A DNA stretch of 64,000 nucleotides from Galdieria partita (lineage: Eukaryota > Rhodophyta > Bangiophyceae > Galdieriales > Galdieriaceae). Positions 22,144 to 30,468 of the stretch are shown here, one piece after another. A program made the translations under genes and the position numbers. The notes beneath the pieces were generated by a model. That model worked only from the letters and a program-made list of their open reading frames with translations, was not told where the DNA came from and searched no databases. Location: NCBI GenBank assembly GCA_025991245.1, contig BQMJ01000056.1, positions 96,001-160,000 of the forward strand, in the 5' to 3' direction. Positions within the stretch are counted from its first letter, which is position 1; the number at the start of each line of letters is the position of its first letter.

Positions 22144-22912
22144 ATGGAGGAAGATTCTCGCAACAGTAACGTGTTTTTCCGACTTGACGGAAATAAGTTT
22201 AGAAGAGTTGCTTTGTTGGGTGCCAAAGGAGTCGGTGTGTCTTGTTCTTTTTTATTTTACTCGAGTTTGAAAGAACTTTTATTTAGGAAAATCCTCTATT
22301 GTTACTCGCTTTGCAGAAGACACCTTTTTAGAGTCTTATCTTCCTACAATAGAAGTATTTGACCCTAGTTTTTCTGTTTTACGTCTTATTGCTCTTTGTT
22401 TTCACTAGGATTCCTATCATGCCACTTGTAAACACAGAAACGAGACCTACAACTTGGAGATACTGGATACGGTAGGTTAGTCTTTATTTTGCATAAACTT
22501 GAGCTTACTTGTTGAACAGGGAGGACAGGACGAGTACTCATATTTAGGAACACAGCTTACTATTGGCGTAGATGGATATGTATTTGTTTATTCCATTTGT
22601 GATGGTGGTTCGTTTGACATGATCCCGGTTGCGCATAGACTATTATCAGAGGCATTGGGAACGGAGAAAGTTCCTAAAATATTAGTTGGTAACTTTTTGG
22701 ATGCTGCCGACAAGCGAGAGGTATCATCAGAGGAAGGAAAGAATTTGGCAGAGAAACTGAATTGTCCATTTGTGGAGTGTTCAGCGAAATCGGGCCAGAA
22801 CATTTCAAAAGTTTTTACTTTATTATTAGCTGAAGTGGAGGGAATGTACTTTCAACGGAATTCTATGGAAGTACCTACAAGCTCGAATTCCACACGATGT
22901 AGTATTATTTGA
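22144..22912 (+). CDS. Rheb/Ras-like small GTPase with CaaX end
   Basis: Four exons, join(22144..22234, 22287..22354, 22409..22471, 22520..22912), 204 residues. The P-loop is LLGAKGVGKSS. The effector region SYLPTIEDSY and the switch-II motif DTGGQDEYS resemble Rheb (DTAGQDEYS) more than Ras. The SAK motif (ECSAKSGQN) is present. The C-terminus CSII is a plausible farnesylation box. The NKxD guanine-specificity motif is altered to GNFLDA, so nucleotide specificity or affinity may be unusual. Rheb proteins signal to TORC1 at endomembranes; that role is inferred. There are ~290 bp of upstream sequence shared with the ORC4 3' end. Confidence 0.85.
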
Positions 22913-23221
22913 AAAGTTTAGCATTTAGCTTTCTGTTTGGTGTAGTGTTAGTTTTCATTGTGTTGTGTAGTTTGAGGAAATTTTCAGCCAACTAAAGACA
23001 AGTGATTTGTTTTATTTTCTATTTTAGAGACATTTGAATTAAGATTGTAACTTTTATCGAATAGTGTCGTCCACTCATGGACAATTATGTTAGAGACCTT
23101 TGAAGAATCATGTTATCCACTGACACATCATTTTTTATAAAGCACGCACTCTTCGAGTCATTAACAAGAAACAATGAATATTGAGTTTTCTTTTGGATGG
23201 TATCCACACAATTTCGAATGT
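22913..23221. other. Intergenic between convergent genes
   Basis: 309 bp between the Rheb-like and uS19 gene ends. It is AT-rich and I recognised nothing in it. Confidence 0.45.
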
Positions 23222-23791
<570 letters not shown>

Positions 23792-23935
23792 TATCTACTT
23801 TCGTTGAATCGACGTCGTCCAAACCCCCACAACACACACACACCCCAATGGGTAATCAACAGAATGATCCACGCTCGCAAATGCCCTTTATTTCACAAAG
23901 TTCAACAAATCACACAATATTTTCTACTATTGCAA

Positions 23936-25345
23936 TCAAGCTGAAGAATCACTTTCAGATTCAGCATTCTCAAGCCATTCAACCAACGCAAAAGCATTGG
24001 TCCTAGCAAGCTTTCCTCCCTTGGTTTTGCTTTCTGTATAATACCACTTCAGTATGATATCTTCTTCTACCACATCTTCATCATAAAACACTTTCAAAAT
24101 AACTGCAACAGGAATCTTGGAAGCTTCTTCACATAATACTTCCATGTAGTTACATATCTTCCACTGAATTTCAATTGGAATTTGAGAATAGCCTCCGGAC
24201 GCTGCCAATGCACGAATAACTCCTGCAATCATTTGAACCTTGCTGTCTAGTCCTTTTCTTTTTATATCCTCGCTTCTTATTAAACAATGTAAGACTTGCT
24301 CTGTTTGATCCATTACCGAGTTTTCATTCAATGGAAACCATTCCAATACTTTTTCTGCTATTGCTGGTACGCTATGGTTTGAGCTAAACTCACGTAACGA
24401 CGATATCACATCTTCTTTCCTATCGTTCTCGATAGAAACAGTATCTTTCTTCTTCTTGGTTTCAGTCAAACCTTCCAACACTTTTGCTGCTGCTGCGGCT
24501 TCCGCCTGTCTTGCTTTCATTGCTTCTCTAGATGTGTCAGCAGACCATTGTAAATGATCATCTCCTTCATCCTTTCCTGGCTTGGAATACTTTGGTGATT
24601 CACTCGAGCTGATGACGAGATTCTTTGCGGCATTCTCTGCCAATTCATCAAGATTCGCATTGCCCAATCCTCCTGGAGGCAACACATTTTTCTCATTACC
24701 GTCGTCTTCCACATCATTCTCTTCAATATCCTCTTCATTGCTGTCTTGGCTTGAAGTTTGGTTGCTCTTGGAAGTTTTCTTGGATTGTGCATCTTCTTCT
24801 ACTTTCTTCCTACGTGAAGTTGTGGCACCTTTCTTCACTCCTTCGACTTCCTCTTTCTTCTTTTTCTCTTTCTTTGCCTCTTTCTTCGAAGTGCTCCTTC
24901 CTTCAGGAGGATGATTTTGGATGTAAGTACAAAGTTTATGTGTCATATTCACAAGTTCACTGTGACCACATGCCGCACAAACTTGTTTAATGTTCCCTTT
25001 CCTATCTACCTGCAAATCCGTTTCAGGAAGATTACAATTAGCACAGAGTACAAACATCTTGATGAACTTTTGTAAAACCTCCATCAACACCTGTTGTTCG
25101 TGTGCTCCATTGACTATAAAGACGTCTGATTTTTCTTCTATTTTTGTCTGTGCGCCAAGTTCGCAACCGAAGAACTTGCAGACGTAGCTTGGAGGGCGAT
25201 GCAAGGCTTTTGCTACTTGACTGCAGTTTACGATTCGGGTTTTTATACCATTACCACGACCTTCAACTTTGGCCACGATACGGGGCATTTTGTAGCGGTT
25301 AAAGAGGTCATCTCCTCCAGTAATATTTGTAATATCACTTGCCAT
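23936..25345 (-). CDS. Translation initiation factor eIF5
   Basis: Single exon, 469 residues; ATG 25345 is chosen because the protein then reads MASDITNITGGDD and soon RYKMPRIVAKVEGRGNGIKT, as in other eIF5. The N-terminal GAP domain is followed by a zinc ribbon (CANCNLPETD and CAACGHSE), a long Lys/Glu-rich linker (residues ~180-330), and a C-terminal HEAT-like W2 domain ending in an acidic, aromatic tail (AFALVEWLENAESESD). eIF5 is the GTPase-activating protein for eIF2 in start-codon recognition. A further 17 codons upstream are open but not needed. It is head-to-tail with the uS19 gene 144 bp downstream. Confidence 0.95.
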   Translation of the reverse strand: MASDITNITGGDDLFNRYKMPRIVAKVEGRGNGIKTRIVNCSQVAKALHRPPSYVCKFFGCELGAQTKIEEKSDVFIVNGAHEQQVLMEVLQKFIKMFVLCANCNLPETDLQVDRKGNIKQVCAACGHSELVNMTHKLCTYIQNHPPEGRSTSKKEAKKEKKKKEEVEGVKKGATTSRRKKVEEDAQSKKTSKSNQTSSQDSNEEDIEENDVEDDGNEKNVLPPGGLGNANLDELAENAAKNLVISSSESPKYSKPGKDEGDDHLQWSADTSREAMKARQAEAAAAAKVLEGLTETKKKKDTVSIENDRKEDVISSLREFSSNHSVPAIAEKVLEWFPLNENSVMDQTEQVLHCLIRSEDIKRKGLDSKVQMIAGVIRALAASGGYSQIPIEIQWKICNYMEVLCEEASKIPVAVILKVFYDEDVVEEDIILKWYYTESKTKGGKLARTNAFALVEWLENAESESDSSA

Positions 25346-25906
25346 ATTGTTGGTACCCTGCTCAAGACACCAAAGATGGTAACTAACTTGGAACAACGAG
25401 GGAAACTAAACACCAGCAACTCTAAACACTTGACTTGTGCTTCCAGTATTTGTTCGATGGAATACTACCGGAACCGAAACGAAACCAACTAGCTATGCGT
25501 TGCAGACTATTCGAACCTACTGTACCTCTACCTTCTAGAAAACTCTGCCAGTGATTTTGAAAAAAGAACGACATGCAAACTTCTTCTGCCCTTACAACTC
25601 GGTGAACTTTTCGGTAGTGAAAATACAGGTGGCGCCTTACTTTTCGGCCGCGAGAAACCCAAAAATCAACAATGGAATGAATCGTTTGCTATTTGTATAT
25701 TTCAATAGGATCATCAACGGATATCAAGCCTTGAAGTCCATAATATCTTTATGAATAGGGTTATTCATATATGTGCCTATTATTACTTTATCAAAACTAT
25801 CACTAGAAATGAATAAACCCTCAAATAAGAAAAATGCCATTGCATTCTAATTTTTTTTTTATTTTCCTGTTGGTCGTTACAAATATTGCTGTTTGCGACT
25901 TTTTCT
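25346..25906. other. Divergent intergenic region, 560 bp
   Basis: Between the eIF5 and transporter-like starts. It contains an oligo-T stretch at 25850-25862 and an ORF-like 67-codon frame (25551-25754) that I do not support as a gene. No RNA gene was recognised. Confidence 0.45.
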
Positions 25907-26911
25907 ATGGCCGTTGGCAACGCTTTTCTTTCCTATTTTTCCACTATTTATTATATATCAGTGGCTTTTTTGCTCAATGTAACCAACAGTTTAGTCTTTC
26001 GGGGTGGTTTTCGGCTACCTTGTTTACTCATCGTTGGTCAACTAAGTCTATTTACTTTGCTGTATTTCTTGAGCATTCTCTTTGGTTTCATTCATAATAG
26101 AAAGAAGTATTTGTTTATGACAAATAGATTGCTATTATTGATGCTATTCTTTTTTTCTATGAACTTGGCAAATATGACTGCCTTGGCAACTCTTGACGAT
26201 ATTGTGATATTTATTGGTGTGAGAAGGACTTTATGTTTATTTGTTCTGATTCTAGAATGGTCATTTCAAAAGAAGAAGCCAACATCTTTGGTTTTCTTTT
26301 CTGTGCTTTGTATCACCCTTGGAGCACTTTGGTCTTTGTTGTTTCGTTCCAAGCCGTTCAATTTTGATGGCTTGTTGCTTGTTATTTTCGGTAACCTGTG
26401 CAATGCCTTTTACTTGATATGGATTCCTTTTGCTTCAGAGAATGGAGTACATGGTACTGTTGCACTCACTGTATCCTTATCTTGTTGGAGTTTGCCTCTG
26501 ATGATCGTCATAGCCTTTATTCAAGGAGAAGTTTCCCGTTTGAGAGTATTTATGCAAAATGAGACAGTTGGCACGTTTTGGACTGCTTTTGGTTTCTCGT
26601 CCGTATTGGGATGTTTTATATCCCATGCAACTTATATGAACTCTATTCATAACTCTCCTTTGACGCATTCCATATCGGGTCATATCAAGGACATTCTTAT
26701 CATCATTATTGGAAGTTGGTTAGGTATCGGAAGTTTACCATCAACGAGAGAGGAACAAATGGGACTTGCATTGAATATTTTGGGTGGCTTTCTTTATGTT
26801 TATGCCAAATATAAGGAAACCTCGAGAAAAGCTATCATGACAAGTGGAGTCAACGCAGCAACACCCACATCCGACAAGTGTACTATGGAAATCAAACATA
26901 CGCCTCTGTAA
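25907..26911 (+). CDS. Nucleotide-sugar transporter-like membrane protein (TPT/Vrg4 group)
   Basis: Single exon, 334 residues from ATG 25907. Roughly ten hydrophobic segments run the length, e.g. LLLMLFFFSMNLANMTALATLDD, followed by IFIGVRRTLCLF. This matches the GALA-like region that precedes the substrate-contact helices in GDP-mannose and related transporters, although the GALNK motif itself is not clean. The last segment ends LGGFLYVYAKYKE, the usual TPT/NST ending. It is probably in the Golgi or ER exchanging nucleotide sugars; the substrate cannot be assigned. The cytosolic tail is Ser/Thr-rich. The gene converges on the phosphoribosyltransferase gene with only 11 bp between stop codons. 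Confidence 0.7.
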   Translation: MAVGNAFLSYFSTIYYISVAFLLNVTNSLVFRGGFRLPCLLIVGQLSLFTLLYFLSILFGFIHNRKKYLFMTNRLLLLMLFFFSMNLANMTALATLDDIVIFIGVRRTLCLFVLILEWSFQKKKPTSLVFFSVLCITLGALWSLLFRSKPFNFDGLLLVIFGNLCNAFYLIWIPFASENGVHGTVALTVSLSCWSLPLMIVIAFIQGEVSRLRVFMQNETVGTFWTAFGFSSVLGCFISHATYMNSIHNSPLTHSISGHIKDILIIIIGSWLGIGSLPSTREEQMGLALNILGGFLYVYAKYKETSRKAIMTSGVNAATPTSDKCTMEIKHTPL

Positions 26912-26922
26912 CTTGCTCATTT

Positions 26923-27825
26923 TCATCTTTTGAATGAACGAATGAGTTGCACCATTTCCTCTTCTCTTTCATCATACCAGTTTTCATAAGCTGCAGCCAC
27001 TGCAAAACTCGGTCCATGTCGAATATTTGCACAATAGACAACATCAGCTATTTTGGCTATTTTCAAAACAACATCATAGGAACCAGTGGGTACAACTACC
27101 ACAATAGTTTTTGCTCCCATTTTGCGAAACTCTTCTATAGCCAAAGTCATCGTCCATCCAGAAGCCAAACCATCATCCACCAATATCACAGCACTGTTTT
27201 CCTCTCCAGTAGGTATCGTAGGTGCACCTCCAAAGGCTTTTGTTCTACGATTCACTTTGATAATAGCTTCTTCCATCTGCTTCTGTAATCGTTCTTTAGA
27301 TAACCCAACGGAATGAAGAAATGGTTCATTCCACCTGACCGTTTGTCGAAAACTAACAGCACCACAGCCAACTTCGGTATTCCACGGCAATAAAATTTTG
27401 CTTACAACAGCAACTTGTAGCGGTAGCTTGAGCTGTGTTGCTATAGTTGCTGCCACAGGAATCCCACCTGAGGGAATACCATACACCACTGCATCCAATT
27501 GCACACCGTCACTGGTTGGCAACGCTGCTACTTTCCAATCTTGTCGCAACCATTGCGCCAAAATATTCCCTGCTTCAATTCGATCATAAAAAACTTTTTG
27601 CCTATCTGTCAAGGAATCCACTGAGAAAACATTGGAGGCTATCCTTTCTTCCGTCTTCTTTGGACTGACAGACTCCATTGCTGGCTCCCAAGTCGTTCCG
27701 AAGCAAGATAATAAACGAACAAGCTTGTTTCTGGTTCTTTCAAAAGGACTGCTTTTTCGTAAGCTGGAAATATACAACCTATGAAAAAAGATAGGAGTAC
27801 TTGTCTTTGGTTTGACCTGGTGCAT
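26923..27825 (-). CDS. Phosphoribosyltransferase of the COG1926-like group, probably organelle-targeted
   Basis: Single exon, 300 residues from ATG 27825. The C-terminal ~220 residues are a type-I PRTase fold with the PRPP-binding motif VILVDDGLASGWTM and an upstream VVYGIPSGGIPVAA loop. It has the flexible segment FRQTVRWNEPF. The N-terminal ~70 residues are basic and Ser-rich (MHQVKPKTSTPIFFHRLYIS), like a transit peptide. In prokaryotes this group is a predicted phosphoribosyltransferase of unknown function. Its presence in a red alga could reflect transfer or organelle ancestry; that is inference. Confidence 0.75.
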   Translation of the reverse strand: MHQVKPKTSTPIFFHRLYISSLRKSSPFERTRNKLVRLLSCFGTTWEPAMESVSPKKTEERIASNVFSVDSLTDRQKVFYDRIEAGNILAQWLRQDWKVAALPTSDGVQLDAVVYGIPSGGIPVAATIATQLKLPLQVAVVSKILLPWNTEVGCGAVSFRQTVRWNEPFLHSVGLSKERLQKQMEEAIIKVNRRTKAFGGAPTIPTGEENSAVILVDDGLASGWTMTLAIEEFRKMGAKTIVVVVPTGSYDVVLKIAKIADVVYCANIRHGPSFAVAAAYENWYDEREEEMVQLIRSFKR

Positions 27826-27948
27826 ACCTTTTGGAAAGGTTGTCTGGTTTTGTACTGTCAGTGATAACACCGTCACTTGTTGTGTCTCGTAGTTGCAAGG
27901 AAGTTAATGAAGACATAAACAAGTGGATACTCTTTTTAACACAAAAGT

Positions 27949-28261
27949 ATGACTGCACAATGCGGCACTTGTTACCAAGCTTCTAGAAATGCCATCATTT
28001 CATGCCCTCTTGAGAACCCTCGAGAAGAAGAAATGATACGAGGAAGCTTCAACGAATCTTTCAAAAGTAGGTTGGATGATAAGAGATCCAAATATTACAC
28101 GAAGAGGTGTTGTAGAAAGAGACAATGGAGAATCCAAAAATATCCATACATGGAGACAACCAGTCTACTTGCAGACATATGACCATTCAAAAGTCGAAGT
28201 CGGCATTTTCGATGGAATCGTTCATTTGTGGGTCTTTTTTTGGCGTCGTCGCCCGTTTTGA
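27949..28261 (+). CDS. Small hypothetical spliced gene
   Basis: A two-exon reading, join(27949..28066, 28116..28261), gives 87 residues with a 49-nt GT-AG intron (GTAGGT donor, TTGTAG acceptor) and phase that fits. The N-terminus MTAQCGTCYQASRN has a CxxC pair. The C-terminus is basic and aromatic (WVFFWRRRPF). I do not recognise any domain. The unspliced frame stops at 28182. It could instead be part of the ribosomal P2 gene's 5' leader, whose ATG is 31 bp downstream. Confidence 0.3.
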
Positions 28262-28291
28262 TTCTTTTGGCAGGAGACAAGAGTTGGAACG

Positions 28292-28642
28292 ATGAAGTAC
28301 TTGGCAGCTTATTTCCTAGCGCAGTTGGGAAGTAAACATGGAAAACCTACTGCAGACGATGTCAAAAAAATATTGACTTCCGTAGGTATCGAAGTGGAAG
28401 AAGATCGGGTTACGCAAGTCGTGGAAGCTTTGAACGGGAACGATTTGAACGAGTTGATTGAGCAAGGTTTACAGAAAATGACAACTGTGCCCTCCGGTGC
28501 AACAGCAGCAGTAGCAGCTGCAGTAGGAGCAGCTCCAGCAGCTGCAGCAGGAGGAGAAAGTAAAGAAAGTGCCAAGGCAGCTGAAAAAGAGGAAGCAGCA
28601 GAAGAAAGTGACGAGGACTTGGGCTTTGGTTTATTCGATTAA
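28292..28642 (+). CDS. RPLP2: 60S acidic ribosomal protein P2
   Basis: Intronless, 116 residues. It begins [19 protein letters not shown], has a flexible Ala/Gly-rich hinge and ends in the acidic tail [11 protein letters not shown], the GTPase-associated C-terminal tag shared by P0/P1/P2. P2 forms the L12-like stalk that recruits translation factors. The length is standard. The next gene starts 155 bp later on the same strand. Confidence 0.97.
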   Translation: MKYLAAYFLAQLGSKHGKPTADDVKKILTSVGIEVEEDRVTQVVEALNGNDLNELIEQGLQKMTTVPSGATAAVAAAVGAAPAAAAGGESKESAKAAEKEEAAEESDEDLGFGLFD

Positions 28643-28797
28643 AGTTTGCATACGAATCTTTCACAAGTACTGCAACTGTGTCTTTTTGTGGAATAAGCTC
28701 TTTTCTCATCTCTTTTTTGTCGCAATATACGACATGTCGAGTCACCAGATATAAATATCTTCCTTACTGTGTTGAGCACTTGGACAACTTTCATGAA

Positions 28798-30468
28798 ATG
28801 GTGACCACAAGATCGAGTGGCGCCAAAGTTCCATTTCCTTCACAAGAGGCACAGTCTGAACCAACAGCCTCTCCAAAGAGAAAGAAACCAACAAGTAGTC
28901 TCAAACAGGCGGAATCAGTTCCTAACTTGCTTGAACACGTAGAACTCTACACACAAGGGTTACAAGAGAACTCTCCCGTCGTTTGGTTGTTGCCTCAAGA
29001 AACCCATGTGAGCCTCTCTCGCTGGGATACTTTCGAACTTGGCAAGATTTCCAGTACACCAACAAATAAAGCTGACTCTTCAAAACTTTATTTGTGCTTC
29101 GCTGGTGGAGAAGTGTGGGCTTGGGACACCTTGAAAGTGGAATCCAAGTTGTTCTTGGCTTTAAGTGCCTACAGAAAGGACAGTTTGGTACATTCTATAT
29201 ACGAAAAATACTCGAAGCCTGGTTTAATTCAAATTTGGGAGTATAACGTAAGCCGAGATGAGAAGCCAGCTTGTATTATGTGTATAGGACACGAAGGTGA
29301 CTTTTGTCGTCAACTGCGCTGGCTTCCTTTTAGGAAGGATGAAGCGGTTTCTGAGGAGCAGGATATATTAGGTTTGATGTTGGGTTGCTTTGGTGACGGT
29401 ACTTTGAAAGTTTTGCGTATCCAGTATGACTCTCGTTGGAAACAAAAGAAGCCCAATGAGCCTATTTTTGTTCGGAGCGATGTATTGTTTTGCTTTACAA
29501 GCCCTTGTAATAGTATTCTAGTTACCGCAGAATGTTCTTCAGATGGTAGTTGGATTATTGGAGGAGATACTAAGGGTACTCTACATTTGTGGAATATATC
29601 AAAAGGGAACTTGAATGAAGTTGTCATACAGCAACAGAAGGACCACATTTACTATCAAAGCTTTCCAGCACATCAGGTACCTATCAGGAGTTTGGCATCA
29701 CCGAGGATACAGCAAAATACTGTTAGTATACAGTATCCTAATAAGATAACTATGCCAACCAATGAGTTGATAGCAAGTGGTTCAATGGATGGTTGCATTC
29801 GTATTTGGAATCTTCATTATCCGTATCGCCCTTTATTGGAATATCGTTTAGGGCAGAGTTGGATATACCAACTAGAATGGCGTTCTAGTAAGGAACTAGT
29901 TGCAGCTTTAGATGATGGTTCTGTTCGCCTACTTCCTGTAGAAGAGTCCAACAAGTCAACAAGAGTATTGGCTCTGCATCAAGGAGCTTGTTGGTGTGTG
30001 TCCATATCTAGTCAAACAGACAGTCAACGCAAGACCAACTATAGTATTTCGAGTGGTGGGGAAAATGGAGAATGGATATATTGTCATGACAGTCTTTGGA
30101 CTTGTCGTAAAAATAAGAAAGCTTCTTGTCATCCCTGGAGGTTAGCCAAAGTTGAAATGTGTTCTTATAAACCAGTACAAGGGGAGAAAGTCACTCCATT
30201 ATCCAGTGAAGAGTCTAGTCGATATAGCCTGTCTACTTTTATTCATTCTTCTCCATATAACATTCCGGATACTGCGCAGTATATTCAGCGACCACTTAGT
30301 ACGGGTGCTTGTGTCCCTTTTCCTCCTTCCATTGCATTTCATCGAGTATTTCATCACTTTTTGTCGACAGATGAGAGTCATCTCCATTCCATGTTACTAG
30401 GTGCCAGTTTTGGAGATGGATGGTTCTTGTTAGGTACGATATCCTCATGGTTACTTGAGCAACTTTAA
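28798..30468 (+). CDS. WD40 protein resembling TFIIIC subunit GTF3C2/TFC6
   Basis: Intronless, 556 residues from ATG 28798; the frame is open upstream only with a GTG. The N-terminus is basic and disordered. Several WD-like blades follow, e.g. SDGSWIIGGDTKGTLHLW, IASGSMDGCIRIWNLHYP and LVAALDDGSVRLLPV. The order (a divergent first blade containing CFAGGEVWAWD, and a GLIQIWEYNV strand) resembles the beta-propeller of the TFIIIC subunit GTF3C2, needed for RNA polymerase III promoters. It could be another WD protein, so the family is tentative. Its stop codon overlaps the convergent PPR-like gene's stop by 3 bases. Confidence 0.6.
   Translation: MVTTRSSGAKVPFPSQEAQSEPTASPKRKKPTSSLKQAESVPNLLEHVELYTQGLQENSPVVWLLPQETHVSLSRWDTFELGKISSTPTNKADSSKLYLCFAGGEVWAWDTLKVESKLFLALSAYRKDSLVHSIYEKYSKPGLIQIWEYNVSRDEKPACIMCIGHEGDFCRQLRWLPFRKDEAVSEEQDILGLMLGCFGDGTLKVLRIQYDSRWKQKKPNEPIFVRSDVLFCFTSPCNSILVTAECSSDGSWIIGGDTKGTLHLWNISKGNLNEVVIQQQKDHIYYQSFPAHQVPIRSLASPRIQQNTVSIQYPNKITMPTNELIASGSMDGCIRIWNLHYPYRPLLEYRLGQSWIYQLEWRSSKELVAALDDGSVRLLPVEESNKSTRVLALHQGACWCVSISSQTDSQRKTNYSISSGGENGEWIYCHDSLWTCRKNKKASCHPWRLAKVEMCSYKPVQGEKVTPLSSEESSRYSLSTFIHSSPYNIPDTAQYIQRPLSTGACVPFPPSIAFHRVFHHFLSTDESHLHSMLLGASFGDGWFLLGTISSWLLEQL

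Noticed and set aside
24582-24990. Ser/Phe-rich frames antisense to eIF5
   Set aside because: Complements of the Lys/Glu-rich eIF5 linker; no independent signals.
28309-28575. Open frame antisense to the ribosomal P2 gene
   Set aside because: It is the complement of the Ala-rich P2 hinge, a typical shadow frame.
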